Source: Elusimicrobiota bacterium (lineage in GTDB: Bacteria; Elusimicrobiota; Elusimicrobia; UBA1565; UBA9628). Taken from it: a stretch of 64,000 nt of DNA. The notes beneath the pieces are model-generated. The model did no database searches, was not told the DNA's origin, and was given only the letters and a program-made list of their open reading frames with translations. Positions 41,066 through 49,168 of the stretch are shown here, piece after piece (position 1 is the stretch's first letter; every line of letters begins with the position of its first letter). Both the position numbers and the translations under genes were made by a program. The DNA lies in the NCBI GenBank assembly GCA_027452025.1, contig DAIDHI010000088.1:1-64000 (forward strand), read 5' to 3'.

Positions 41066-42186
41066 GGGAACCTCCCTTCCGCCGGCGGCAGCGCCGGGAC
41101 CTCTTGGCGGTCGGCCTTGAACTCCAGGAGCTTCTCGAGCTGCGCTCGCTGCTCGACGAGCGGCCATGGGGCCCGCTCGTAATTCTCGGAGAACATGTCG
41201 AGAGGATTTGGCGGCGGGAAGGCCTCATAGGCGTCCACCTCGGCCTGGACCATCGCCTGGGCCTGGTCGAGCAGCGCATTCTCGCGAGCCTCGTCCCAAA
41301 GCCCGCGTTTCTCCAGATAACGGCGCAGGCGCGGCACCGGGTCCTTGCGCTTCCAGGCCTCGACCTCGGCCGAGGAGCGGTAGCGCGTGGCGTCGTCGGC
41401 CGTGGTATGGTGGCCGAGCCGGTAGGTCTCGCACTCGATGACGCTCGGGCCTTGGCCGGCGCGCGCGCGCGCGATCGCCCGGGTCGCCGCGGCCCAGACG
41501 GCCAGCGGATCGTTGCCGTCGACTTGCAGGCCGAAGACGCCGTAGCCGTGCGCCTTTTGAGCCAGAGTCTTGGCGGCGGCTTGGCGCTCGCGCGGCACGG
41601 AGATCGCCCAGTGGTTGTTCTCGATGACGTAGATGGCCGGCAGCTTGAACTGCCCGGCGAAGGTCAGCGCCTCATGGAAGTCTCCCTTCGACGAGGTCCC
41701 GTCGCCGAGATAGGTCAGCGCGACGGACCCGTCCCCCTTGAGCTTGGAGGCCCAGGCCAGGCCGGCGACTTGCGTCAGATGCGTGCCGACTGGGATCGAA
41801 AAGATCATGTCGCGCTCTTGGCCGAAGCGCACGCCGCGGTCGTCGCCGGCCCAATAGAGGAGCGAGTAGCGCAGCTGCATCCCGCGGGCATAGTACGCGC
41901 CCTGGCCGCGGTACGTCGGCACCAGCCAGTCGCGGGGCTCCAGGCACAGCGCCGGGATGACTTGACTGGCCTCCTGGCCTAGGATCTGGGGATACGTGCC
42001 CAGGCGTCCCTGGCGCTGGAGCTTGATCGCCCTCTCGTCGAAGAGGCGAATCTCCACCATCTTGCGGTAGATGTCGAGCAGCACCGGTTCGGGGACGTCC
42101 ACGGAAACGGCCGCATCGATGCAGCCCTCGGGGCTCAAGATCTCGAGGCGCTGGGTTTTCTCCTGCGAGACGGTCTCAAGCGCCAT
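41062..42186 (-). CDS. pdhA: 2-oxoacid dehydrogenase E1 component, alpha subunit
   Basis: 374 residues from the ATG at 42186, which lies 11 bases inside lipA; an upstream in-frame start would add 30 residues unlike the family. The thiamin-diphosphate motif GDGTSSKGDFHEALTFAGQFKLPAIYVIENNHWAIS is complete, and YRLGHHTTADDATRYRS is the phosphorylation-loop region seen in both pyruvate and branched-chain E1-alpha. Length and sequence suit the alpha2beta2 type of Gram-positive, thermophile or mitochondrial complexes. Confidence 0.94.
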   Translation of the reverse strand: MALETVSQEKTQRLEILSPEGCIDAAVSVDVPEPVLLDIYRKMVEIRLFDERAIKLQRQGRLGTYPQILGQEASQVIPALCLEPRDWLVPTYRGQGAYYARGMQLRYSLLYWAGDDRGVRFGQERDMIFSIPVGTHLTQVAGLAWASKLKGDGSVALTYLGDGTSSKGDFHEALTFAGQFKLPAIYVIENNHWAISVPRERQAAAKTLAQKAHGYGVFGLQVDGNDPLAVWAAATRAIARARAGQGPSVIECETYRLGHHTTADDATRYRSSAEVEAWKRKDPVPRLRRYLEKRGLWDEARENALLDQAQAMVQAEVDAYEAFPPPNPLDMFSENYERAPWPLVEQRAQLEKLLEFKADRQEVPALPPAEGRFP

Positions 42187-43081
42187 GGCGCGCCTCCAAG
42201 AGGCCTTTGAGGAATAGCTCTCCGGCCCGATACGAGCTGCGCACGAACGGCCCGGACGCCACATAGGCAAAGCCAAGCCGCCGCGCGGCCCGGCCCAGGG
42301 CGTCGAAGCGCTCGGGGCTGAGGAATTCGACGGCGGGCAGATGAAGGGGACGGCCCGTGGGCCGAAGGTACTGGCCGAGGGTAATGATGTCGACGCCTGC
42401 GGCGCGCAGATCGCCCAAGGTCTCCAAGACCTCGGTCTCCGTCTCCCCGAGGCCGAGCATCAGCGAGGATTTGGTCGGGACGCTCGGCCGCAGGCGCTTG
42501 CTCGCCCGCAGCACCGCAAGAGACTGGTCGTAGCCCGCTTTGGCGTCGCGGACGGCGGGCGTCAGGCGGCGCACGGTCTCGACGTTGTGGGCCATGACGT
42601 CAGGGCCGGACTCGAGGACGCGCAGAAGCAGCGTCTCGTCGCCCCGGAAGTCCTGGGCCAGCAGCTCGAGCTTGAGGCCGGGACAGCGCGCCTTGACGGC
42701 GCGCACGCAGGCGGCCAAGTGCCTGGCGCCCTGGTCGGGGAGGTCGTCGCGGCAGACGGTGGTCAAGACGGCGTAGTCCAGGCCCATCTCCGAGAGCGTC
42801 TGCGCGAGCTTCTCCGGCTCCTCGGCGTCGGGCAGCGGCGCGCGCGCCGCCGTGGCGACCGAGCAGAAGCGGCAGCCTCGCGTGCAGGAGTCTCCCATGA
42901 CCATGAACGTGGCCGTGCCGCCGCCCCAGCACTCGGCGATGTTGGGGCAGCGCGCCTCCTCGCAGACGGTGGACAGGCCCCGGCCCGAGGACGCCGCCTT
43001 GATGCGCTCGAAGCTCTCCCCGCCGGGAAGCTTGACCTTGAGCCAGGGCGGCAGGCGCCGGGTTTCGGCGGCCCTACTCAT
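42176..43081 (-). CDS. lipA: lipoyl synthase
   Basis: 301 residues from the ATG at 43081, inside the end of trxB. LipA is a radical-SAM enzyme that inserts two sulphurs into octanoyl groups. The auxiliary-cluster cysteines are in CEEARCPNIAECW, and the radical-SAM cysteines in DSCTRGCRFCSV. LMLGLGETETEV and TLGQYLRPT are also family-typical. With lipB in the same operon, the cell can build lipoate on the E2 protein encoded between them. Confidence 0.96.
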   Translation of the reverse strand: MSRAAETRRLPPWLKVKLPGGESFERIKAASSGRGLSTVCEEARCPNIAECWGGGTATFMVMGDSCTRGCRFCSVATAARAPLPDAEEPEKLAQTLSEMGLDYAVLTTVCRDDLPDQGARHLAACVRAVKARCPGLKLELLAQDFRGDETLLLRVLESGPDVMAHNVETVRRLTPAVRDAKAGYDQSLAVLRASKRLRPSVPTKSSLMLGLGETETEVLETLGDLRAAGVDIITLGQYLRPTGRPLHLPAVEFLSPERFDALGRAARRLGFAYVASGPFVRSSYRAGELFLKGLLEARHGA

Positions 43082-44015
43082 GGCCGCCGGCCAGGAAGCG
43101 CTCGGCCTCGAGCGCGGCCATGCAGCCCGCGCCCGCGGCCGTGATCGCCTGGCGGTAGCGCGAGTCCATGACGTCGCCGGCCGCGAAGACCCCTTGGACG
43201 GAGGTGCGGGTTCGGCCGTCGGCGGCGATGTAGCCGTTGGCATCGAGCTTGAGCTGACCGCCGAGGAAGTCCGTGGTCGGCGCGTGGCCGATCGCCACGA
43301 AGAGGCCCTGACAGGAGATTTGCGACTCCACGTTGTTCTTGACGTTGCGCAGCTTCACGCCGTCGACGTGGCCGTCGCCGAGGACCTCCGTGACGACGCT
43401 GTCCCAGATGAAGCCGACCTTCGGATTGCGCAAGGCGCGGTCCTGCATGATCTTGGAGGCGCGCAGTTCGTTGCGGCGATGGATGATGGTGACCTTGGAG
43501 GCGAACTTCGTCAAAAAAGTGCCTTCCTCGAGGGCGGTGTCGCCTCCCCCCACGACGACGACTTCCTTGCCCTTGAAAAAAAAGCCGTCGCAGGTCGCGC
43601 AGGCCGATACCCCGTGGCCCATCAGCCGCTTCTCCGAGGGCAAGCCCAGCCACTTCGCGTTGGCTCCGGTGGCGACGATGACCGCGCCGGCCCTCGCCCG
43701 CGTGCCTTCGGTCGTTTCGAGCTCGAAGGGACGCTTCGAGAAGTCTGCTTTAGCGACGTATTCGGGGATGATCTTGACGTTAAGCCGCTCGCACTGCTTG
43801 CGCATGCGGTCCATGAGCTCGGGGCCCATGACGGGCTCGGGAAAGCCGGGAAAATTCTCGACGTCGGAGGTGATCATGAGCTGGCCGCCCATGGAGACGC
43901 CTCCGAAAAGGAGCGGCTGAAGATCGGCGCGGGCGGAGTAGATCGCCGCCGTATAGGCGGCCGCGCCGGAGCCGACGATGACGACTTTGCGGTTCTCGGT
44001 TTTGCTTTCGGACAT
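43074..44015 (-). CDS. trxB: thioredoxin reductase
   Basis: 313 residues. FAD motif VVIVGSGAAAYTAAIYSARA, active-site disulfide GVSACATCDGFFFKG, NADPH motif VVVVGGGDTALEE, and AAGDVMDSRYRQAITAAGAGCMAALEAE at the C-terminus. It keeps thioredoxin reduced, using NADPH. As first gene of the lipoyl operon, it has a TATAAT box (minus strand 44025-44030) nine bases from the ATG, which overlaps a TATAAC box facing folB. Confidence 0.95.
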   Translation of the reverse strand: MSESKTENRKVVIVGSGAAAYTAAIYSARADLQPLLFGGVSMGGQLMITSDVENFPGFPEPVMGPELMDRMRKQCERLNVKIIPEYVAKADFSKRPFELETTEGTRARAGAVIVATGANAKWLGLPSEKRLMGHGVSACATCDGFFFKGKEVVVVGGGDTALEEGTFLTKFASKVTIIHRRNELRASKIMQDRALRNPKVGFIWDSVVTEVLGDGHVDGVKLRNVKNNVESQISCQGLFVAIGHAPTTDFLGGQLKLDANGYIAADGRTRTSVQGVFAAGDVMDSRYRQAITAAGAGCMAALEAERFLAGGHE

Positions 44016-44024
44016 CGGGCCAAA

Positions 44025-44032
44025 ATTATAAC
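44025..44032. promoter_or_regulatory. overlapping divergent -10 boxes of trxB (-) and folB (+)
   Basis: Minus-strand TATAAT occupies 44025-44030 and plus-strand TATAAC 44027-44032. They are nine and twelve bases from the trxB and folB start codons. A second case of divergent genes sharing one AT-rich core. Confidence 0.45.
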
Positions 44033-44044
44033 ATTTCCGGGAAA

Positions 44045-44404
44045 ATGGATCAGGTGAGCCTCGAAGGCATCCAGTGCTCGGTGCGCGTCGGAGTTCCCGA
44101 AAAGGAGCGACGCCGGCGGCAGAAAATCGCCATCGACCTCGCGCTGGAGACCGACGTCTCCGCCGCGGGCCGCAGCGACGACTTCCGCCTAGCCGTCGAC
44201 TATTGGAGCGTCGAGAACGTCGTGCGCGAGGCCGCCGAGGCCCGCGAATGGCGTCTGGTCGAGGCCCTGGCCGAAAGCACGGCGTCGCTGATCCTGTCGC
44301 AGTTCAAGGCCGTCCGCGCCGTCCGCGTGCGCGTGCGCAAGCGCCCCGCCGTCATGCCCGGCACCCGGGAAGTCTCCGTGGAGATCCGCCGCTCCAGGCA
44401 TTGA
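44045..44404 (+). CDS. folB: dihydroneopterin aldolase
   Basis: 119 residues, full length. VSLEGIQCSVRVGVPEKERRRRQKIAIDLALE is the N-terminal signature; VDYWSVENVVREAAEAREWRLVEALAES provides the substrate-binding and catalytic region, and VRVRVRKRPAVMPGTREVSVEI closes the fold with the conserved Lys. It cleaves dihydroneopterin to hydroxymethyl-dihydropterin in folate synthesis. The gene is single and divergent from trxB. Its stop lies within the -35 box of the following operon. Confidence 0.9.
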   Translation: MDQVSLEGIQCSVRVGVPEKERRRRQKIAIDLALETDVSAAGRSDDFRLAVDYWSVENVVREAAEAREWRLVEALAESTASLILSQFKAVRAVRVRVRKRPAVMPGTREVSVEIRRSRH

Positions 44405-44429
44405 CTTTCCTCCGAGGGCCCTCTACACT
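44401..44429 (+). promoter_or_regulatory. sigma70-type promoter of the response-regulator/MotAB operon
   Basis: TTGACT (44401-44406) and TACACT (44424-44429) are 17 bases apart. Nine bases separate the -10 box from the ATG of the first response regulator. Confidence 0.65.
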
Positions 44430-44438
44430 TACGGGGCC

Positions 44439-44822
44439 ATGACGGCCGGCAGGAAGATTCTCATCGTCGAGGACGAGGTCGATTTCCGGGAATTGCTGCT
44501 CCACGTCCTCACCGAAAAAGGCTACCGCGTCAGCGCGGCCGGCAACGGCGAGGACGGCCTGAGGCTTTACTCCGAGGGCGCTCCCGACCTCGTCTTGCTC
44601 GACGTCCACCTCCCGGATATGTCCGGCTTCGAGATTTGCCGCAAAATCCGCGCCGAAGGCCCCCGCCCCGAGACGCCCATCCTCATCTGCACGGTGCGCT
44701 CGGAGGTGGCCCCCGTCGCCGAAGGACTCAGTTCCGGTGCCACCGACTACGTCCTCAAGCCCTTCCAAGTCTCCGACCTCCTTGAGAGAATCCAGACCGC
44801 TCTCTCGGGAGCCGTCCAGTAG
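44439..44822 (+). CDS. single-domain (CheY-like) response regulator
   Basis: 127 residues consisting only of a receiver domain. The acidic pocket is in ILIVEDEVDFRE, the phosphorylated Asp in LVLLDVHLPDM, the conserved Thr in ILICTVRSE and the Lys in YVLKPFQ. Without an output domain it must act by binding a partner, as CheY does on the flagellar switch. It opens the operon that ends in MotA and MotB, so direct control of the motor is an attractive reading. Confidence 0.93.
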   Translation: MTAGRKILIVEDEVDFRELLLHVLTEKGYRVSAAGNGEDGLRLYSEGAPDLVLLDVHLPDMSGFEICRKIRAEGPRPETPILICTVRSEVAPVAEGLSSGATDYVLKPFQVSDLLERIQTALSGAVQ

Positions 44823-44826
44823 CCTC

Positions 44827-45522
44827 GTGCCGAAGATCGCCATCTTGGACGACGATCCGGAATGGGGCGCGCTGCATTTGCGCATTCTGAAGGGCAGCGG
44901 CTTCGAGGCCGTGCACTTTCCCACGCCGGGCCGCTTCTTCGACGCCCTCCTCAGGAGCCGGCCGGACCTCCTCCTGCTCGATATGCAGCTTCCGGGAATG
45001 CACGGGCGCGAGGTGATCCGCGTCCTGCGCGCCAACGAGGAGACCAAACGGCTCATCGTCGTCGCCGTCTCGGCGCACGACGTCCAAAGCGAGCATGCCG
45101 TCAAGGCGCTCGACGCGGGCGCCGACGAATACATGGCCAAGCCGGTCGACCCCGAGTTGCTCGTGGCGCGCATCTCCGCGCTCCTGCGGCGCGGCTACGC
45201 GGCGCCGCAGGAGCACCACGAGCTCTTGACGCTGGGACCGTTGACGATCTCGCCGGAGGAGCACGCGGTCAGGCTCAAGGGCCGGGACCTGGACCTGACG
45301 AGGCTGGAATTCGATCTCTTGCTGGCCTTCGCCCGCCAGCCCGAACGGGTGCTCACGAGAAGCCTCGTTCTGGAATCGGTCTGGGGCGGCGACGCGAGCA
45401 TGGGCACGCGCACCGTCGATAAGCACGTGGAGTCGCTGCGCCGCAAGCTCGGAGCCTTCGGCAAGCGCCTGGAGACGGTGATCCGCGTCGGCTACGTTCT
45501 CAAGACGGAGGACCTGAAATGA
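44827..45522 (+). CDS. OmpR/PhoB-family response regulator
   Basis: 231 residues with a GTG start four bases after the previous stop. The receiver domain (IAILDDDPEWGALH; LLLLDMQLPGM; VVAVSAHD; YMAKPVD) is followed by a winged-helix DNA-binding domain from about residue 135 (LTRLEFDLLLAFARQPERVLTRSLVLESVWGG; RTVDKHVESLRRKLG). It probably regulates transcription in response to one of the kinases encoded opposite. Its stop overlaps the MotA start by four bases. Confidence 0.94.
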   Translation: MPKIAILDDDPEWGALHLRILKGSGFEAVHFPTPGRFFDALLRSRPDLLLLDMQLPGMHGREVIRVLRANEETKRLIVVAVSAHDVQSEHAVKALDAGADEYMAKPVDPELLVARISALLRRGYAAPQEHHELLTLGPLTISPEEHAVRLKGRDLDLTRLEFDLLLAFARQPERVLTRSLVLESVWGGDASMGTRTVDKHVESLRRKLGAFGKRLETVIRVGYVLKTEDLK

Positions 45523-46325
45523 ACATCTCGCTATGGATCGGCCTGGTCGCGGCCGCGTTCCTCGTGCGCTGGGGCGTCGCTCGCGCCGGCTATCTCAACG
45601 GTTCGGCCGACGTCGAGGGCATCATAGTCGTGCTCGGCGGCCTGGCCTCGGCCTTGCTCATCAATTGCAGCTTCGGCCAGCTCTTCGCCGCGGCGCGCAG
45701 CTGCGCGAAGCTTTTTCTGCCTTCTTCGCTGCCGGCTCCCGAGGACGCCATCGTCGAGGTCATTCGTCTCGCGCGCAAGGCGCACAAGGAAGGCGGCGTG
45801 CTGTCGCTGCAAGACGACGCCCGGGAGTTCGCGGGCGGCTTCCTCCACCGAGCCATCGTCGCCGCCATCGCCTCCGGCGAAGTCGATGAGACCCGTCGCA
45901 TCGTGGAAGCCGAGATCCGCCAGCTGCGGGTCTCGCGCCAAGAGGAAGCCAACGTCTTTCGCACCGCCGGCACCCTTTCTCCGATGTTCGGCCTGCTCGG
46001 CACGCTTCTCGGCATGGTGAAGGTCCTGGGCTCGATGTCCGATCCCGTGAAAGCGGGTGCGGCCATGGCCATCGCGCTTTCGTCGGCTTTCCTCGGCATC
46101 GCGCTCTCCAACTTCCTGTGCATTCCCCTCGCCGGCCAGATACGCCTGGCGTCGATGAAAGAGACCATGATCTACGAGCTGATGCTCGAGGGCGTGCTCG
46201 ACATCGCTTCGGGCAAGGCGCCCTACGTGGTGGAGCTGCATCTGTCCGCCTATGCCCGCGACCGCCGCGCCCAGATCGAGGCCGGCGGCGCCGCTGCGCC
46301 CGCCGGCGCGGGAGCCCAGGCGTGA
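45519..46325 (+). CDS. motA: MotA-like stator proton-channel subunit
   Basis: 268 residues with the four membrane helices of MotA: residues about 3-20, 32-52, 143-167 and 178-205. The cytoplasmic loop between the second and third carries the family-like segment EDAIVEVIRLARKAHKEGGVLSLQ; helix 3 is TAGTLSPMFGLLGTLLGMVKVL. The C-terminal Ala/Pro/Gly tail is extra. With MotB it forms an ion-driven stator that turns a rotor through contact with FliG; a FliF-FliG fusion is encoded nearby. MotA is clearly nearer than ExbB or TolQ because of the loop and the partner. Confidence 0.88.
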   Translation: MNISLWIGLVAAAFLVRWGVARAGYLNGSADVEGIIVVLGGLASALLINCSFGQLFAAARSCAKLFLPSSLPAPEDAIVEVIRLARKAHKEGGVLSLQDDAREFAGGFLHRAIVAAIASGEVDETRRIVEAEIRQLRVSRQEEANVFRTAGTLSPMFGLLGTLLGMVKVLGSMSDPVKAGAAMAIALSSAFLGIALSNFLCIPLAGQIRLASMKETMIYELMLEGVLDIASGKAPYVVELHLSAYARDRRAQIEAGGAAAPAGAGAQA

Positions 46326-46996
46326 TCCAGCCGTCTCCCAAAAACCGCCGCCGCGGCGCCGGCCGAGCTGTGTGGGAGGAGCGCGAGGACGACCTCGAGT
46401 CCCAGCTCAACCGGAGCGCTCTTTGGGCCGTCTCCTACGGCGACATGATGAGCTATCTGCTCATCTTCTTCATGATGCTTTACGTGGGCTCGAATAGCCG
46501 CAGCCTCACGGCCCAGATGGCGAACAAGGCGATTTCGGAGCGTTTCGGAGGCAAAGGCGACGTCATCCAGGAGCTCTTCTCGAAATACGGCGTGCAGAAG
46601 ATCGCCACGCTCGAGATGACGGATAATCGCATCCGCATCGTCTTCCAGGCGCCGGTCCTCTTCGATCCCGGTTCGGCCAAGCTCAAGCCAAGCTCCTTTC
46701 CGGAGCTTTTCAGTCTCGTCGGAGCGCTCAAGGAGCTGCCCAACAATCTCCAGATCGAGGGCCATACGGACGACCGGCCGCTCGGTCCTGATTCCCCCTT
46801 CAGCTCGAATTGGGAGCTTTCCTCGGCGCGCGCGTTCAGCGTACTGCGCTTTTTGGAGATCAACGGCATTCCGCCCCAGCGTCTGTCGGCGATCGGCTAC
46901 GGGGAATTTCGGCCGCTCAAGCCCAATACCACGCTGACCAACCGCGCCATCAACCGCCGCATCGAGATCAACATCCTCCGCCGCGAGGAGCAATAG
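46322..46996 (+). CDS. motB: MotB-like stator subunit with OmpA-like peptidoglycan-binding domain
   Basis: 224 residues with a GTG start overlapping the MotA stop (GTGA). One membrane helix contains SYGDMMSYLLIFFMMLYV, in which Asp41 is the expected proton-carrying residue. After a linker, the OmpA-C domain (residues about 110-224) has NLQIEGHTDDRPLG, SSARAFSVLRFLEINGI and NRRIEINILR, which bind peptidoglycan. So the stator is wall-anchored as in flagellar motors. The linker includes a plug-like amphipathic stretch (TAQMANKAISERFGG). Confidence 0.9.
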   Translation: MIQPSPKNRRRGAGRAVWEEREDDLESQLNRSALWAVSYGDMMSYLLIFFMMLYVGSNSRSLTAQMANKAISERFGGKGDVIQELFSKYGVQKIATLEMTDNRIRIVFQAPVLFDPGSAKLKPSSFPELFSLVGALKELPNNLQIEGHTDDRPLGPDSPFSSNWELSSARAFSVLRFLEINGIPPQRLSAIGYGEFRPLKPNTTLTNRAINRRIEINILRREEQ

Positions 46997-46999
46997 CGA

Positions 47000-47064
47000 G
47001 GTGCCTGGCTTTAACTTATTTAACTTGTTCGCAGAACAAGTTAAATAAGTTAAAGCCAGGCACC
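47000..47064. repeat. perfect 31-bp inverted repeat with 3-base loop
   Basis: The arms 47000-47030 and 47034-47064 are exact reverse complements around the loop GCA. The stem ends are GC-rich (GGTGCCTGGC) and the inner two-thirds AT-rich (TTTAACTTATTTAACTTG). It lies between convergent motB and the histidine kinase gene, where a two-way terminator would be expected, but there is no U-tract outside the stem. A REP-like mobile palindrome is the alternative. Confidence 0.9.
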
Positions 47065-47085
47065 GTTAACTGTTGATTGGCACCG

Positions 47086-49158
47086 CTAATTCAGCGGCAG
47101 CCGGAAGATGAACCGGCTGCCGCGGCCCTCCTCGGACTCCACCCAAATCCGTCCGCCGTGGAGCTCGACGACCTTCTTGCAGATCGCCAAGCCCAAGCCG
47201 TAGCCCTGCCGCATCTGGCCGCCTTCGAGCTGCTTGAACTTTTCGAACACGCTCTTGAGGGCCATTTTGGGAATGCCCGGCCCCGTGTCTTGGACGGAAA
47301 ACTCCATTTCTCCGTCCCGGGTCCCGATCTCCACCGTGATTTTCCCGCCTTCGGGCGTGAACTTCATGGCGTTGCCGATCAGGTTCATGACGACGCGTTC
47401 GACGAGGCCCGAATCGCAGGAGAGCGCGTGCGGCGCGCTGCCGCGCACGAAGTCCAAGGCGATCTTTCGAGGCTCGGCTTGGATCGTGTAGAGATCGCGC
47501 ATGCTGTCGAGAATCCCTTGGACGTCGACGATCGACTTCTTGAGCTCCATGGTGCCCGACTCGAGCTTCGCCATCTGGAGGATATCCGAGACCAGGTCGC
47601 GCAGGCGGGCCGTGGCCTGCGCGGCGTAGCGCATGTACATGCGCTCCTTCTCGCTGACGGCGGCGGACTTCTGCATCGTCTCGATGAAGGCGCTGATGGC
47701 CGACAGCGGGCTGCGCAGGTCGTGGACGATGGAGTGCAGGAACTCCTCCTTCATCCGTTCCACGTTGCGCTCCATCGTCACGTCGCGCAAAAGCAGCAGG
47801 ATGCCGATGTCGCGCTTTTCGCCGGAGACGGTGACGCCCTGGCAGAGGAAGACGCCGCGGTTGGAGCCGTCGCTGCCCGTCAACTCGACTTCCACGCTGT
47901 CGCTGCGCTTGCGGCGCATGATGAGCGACTGAGTCAGCTCCAGAAGCTGGGGCGAACGGATCACGTCCCGGATGTTGCGGCCGGCGCTGGGCCCGGCCAG
48001 CTCGGGCGCTCCGAGGATCAGGGCCGCCATCGCGTTGGCGTAGACGATTTCTCCCCCGAAGCCGGCCATGATGATGCCGGCCGGGATGTTGTGGACGAGG
48101 GCGGCCACCCGGGCCTTTTCCTCTATGATGCGCTCGACCTGCATGGCTTGATAGTCGCGCACCGTCTTCATCATCTGATTGAACGTGCGCGCCAGGACGC
48201 TCAACTCCCCCCAGCCGACCTCCGGTACCGGCTGCTTGAGATCTCCCTGGCCGGCGCGCCGCGCGCCGGCGATGAGCAGGTTGAGGGGCTTGGTCAGGCG
48301 TCCCGTGATCCAGAACGCCCCCGTGCCGACCAGCAGAGACAAGAGCAGCAGGAAGGCCGCGGCCTGCTCGACGAAGCGCTCGGAGTGCGAATAGGCCTCG
48401 GCCCGAGGCTGCAGGCTGAGGGCCCAGACTCCCAGCGACGGCGCGGCCGAGAACGCTCCCACCATCGTGCCCGAACTGGTGCGTATTCTCTCCAGCCAGC
48501 CTGAGGGGCCGGAAAACGGCGACTTCTTCCACGAGGGCACGGCCCCCGGGCTCATGCCCGGCAGAGGCTGGCCTCCGGCGTCGACGAGCATCAGCCGGCC
48601 GCTCGCGCCGACCTTGAGCTTGTTGATGCGCTGCCACAGCGGGCGCAGCGAGTATTCCACGTAGAGCATGCGGCCGTTGGGAAGGGGATGGGCGATCGGC
48701 AGGATGGGCATCCCTTTGACGAGGCGCGGCCGGCCGAGAGCGATGCGCCCGGTGAGGCGCATCTCCTGAACGGCCGGCTCCCGCGACCTGTCCGCGAACT
48801 CGGGCAGCGGGTAGAGGTTGGGATCGGCCAGGCGCATGACCTCATGGCCGACCGGATCGAGGATCGAGAGGACCAAAAACGAGCTGTGGACGGCCGCGGC
48901 GCGCTGAAGCGTTCGAAAATCCCGCGCGGAGTCCTGCTTCCGATCCCGCTCGAGGTCCTCCACGAACGCCAGAGAGCGGTTCATCTCGGCCACGTAGGAA
49001 TCGACGCTGTCGGAGGTGATGCTCGCCAGCTCCTGATGGAAGCTCCGGGCGTTGTCGCGGACGGCCGCCGTGGAGCTGAAGATCCAGACTCCGAGGACGA
49101 GGACGGGAAAGAGCGCGAAAGCGAGGAGGATGAGGAAGAACCGCGCGAAGAGGTTCAC
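47086..49158 (-). CDS. membrane sensor histidine kinase (sensor-HAMP-PAS-HisKA-HATPase)
   Basis: 690 residues. A first membrane helix (residues about 7-30), a periplasmic sensor of about 235 residues (LILSLDP-like cache fold with HEVMRLADPNLYPLPEF), a second helix near 270-290, a HAMP linker (GRLTKPLNLLIAGARRAGQGD), a PAS domain (LVHNIPAGIIMAGFGGEIVYANAMAALILG) and the kinase core: phospho-acceptor His in SIVHDLRSPLSA, N box NLIGNAMKFTP, DTGPGIP and GLGLAIC. It is the last gene of the FliF-FliG operon and faces the MotAB operon that encodes two response regulators, its likely partners. Confidence 0.92.
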   Translation of the reverse strand: MNLFARFFLILLAFALFPVLVLGVWIFSSTAAVRDNARSFHQELASITSDSVDSYVAEMNRSLAFVEDLERDRKQDSARDFRTLQRAAAVHSSFLVLSILDPVGHEVMRLADPNLYPLPEFADRSREPAVQEMRLTGRIALGRPRLVKGMPILPIAHPLPNGRMLYVEYSLRPLWQRINKLKVGASGRLMLVDAGGQPLPGMSPGAVPSWKKSPFSGPSGWLERIRTSSGTMVGAFSAAPSLGVWALSLQPRAEAYSHSERFVEQAAAFLLLLSLLVGTGAFWITGRLTKPLNLLIAGARRAGQGDLKQPVPEVGWGELSVLARTFNQMMKTVRDYQAMQVERIIEEKARVAALVHNIPAGIIMAGFGGEIVYANAMAALILGAPELAGPSAGRNIRDVIRSPQLLELTQSLIMRRKRSDSVEVELTGSDGSNRGVFLCQGVTVSGEKRDIGILLLLRDVTMERNVERMKEEFLHSIVHDLRSPLSAISAFIETMQKSAAVSEKERMYMRYAAQATARLRDLVSDILQMAKLESGTMELKKSIVDVQGILDSMRDLYTIQAEPRKIALDFVRGSAPHALSCDSGLVERVVMNLIGNAMKFTPEGGKITVEIGTRDGEMEFSVQDTGPGIPKMALKSVFEKFKQLEGGQMRQGYGLGLAICKKVVELHGGRIWVESEEGRGSRFIFRLPLN

Positions 49159-49168
49159 GGAAGGGATT

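Noticed and set aside
45519-46325. ExbB/TolQ rather than MotA
   Set aside because: The partner gene encodes a MotB with an OmpA-type peptidoglycan-binding domain, and the cytoplasmic loop between helices 2 and 3 is of MotA type; no ExbD or TolR is present.
47000-47064. Simple intrinsic terminator
   Set aside because: Stem of 31 bp is far longer than usual and no T-run flanks it on either side, although a terminating role cannot be excluded.
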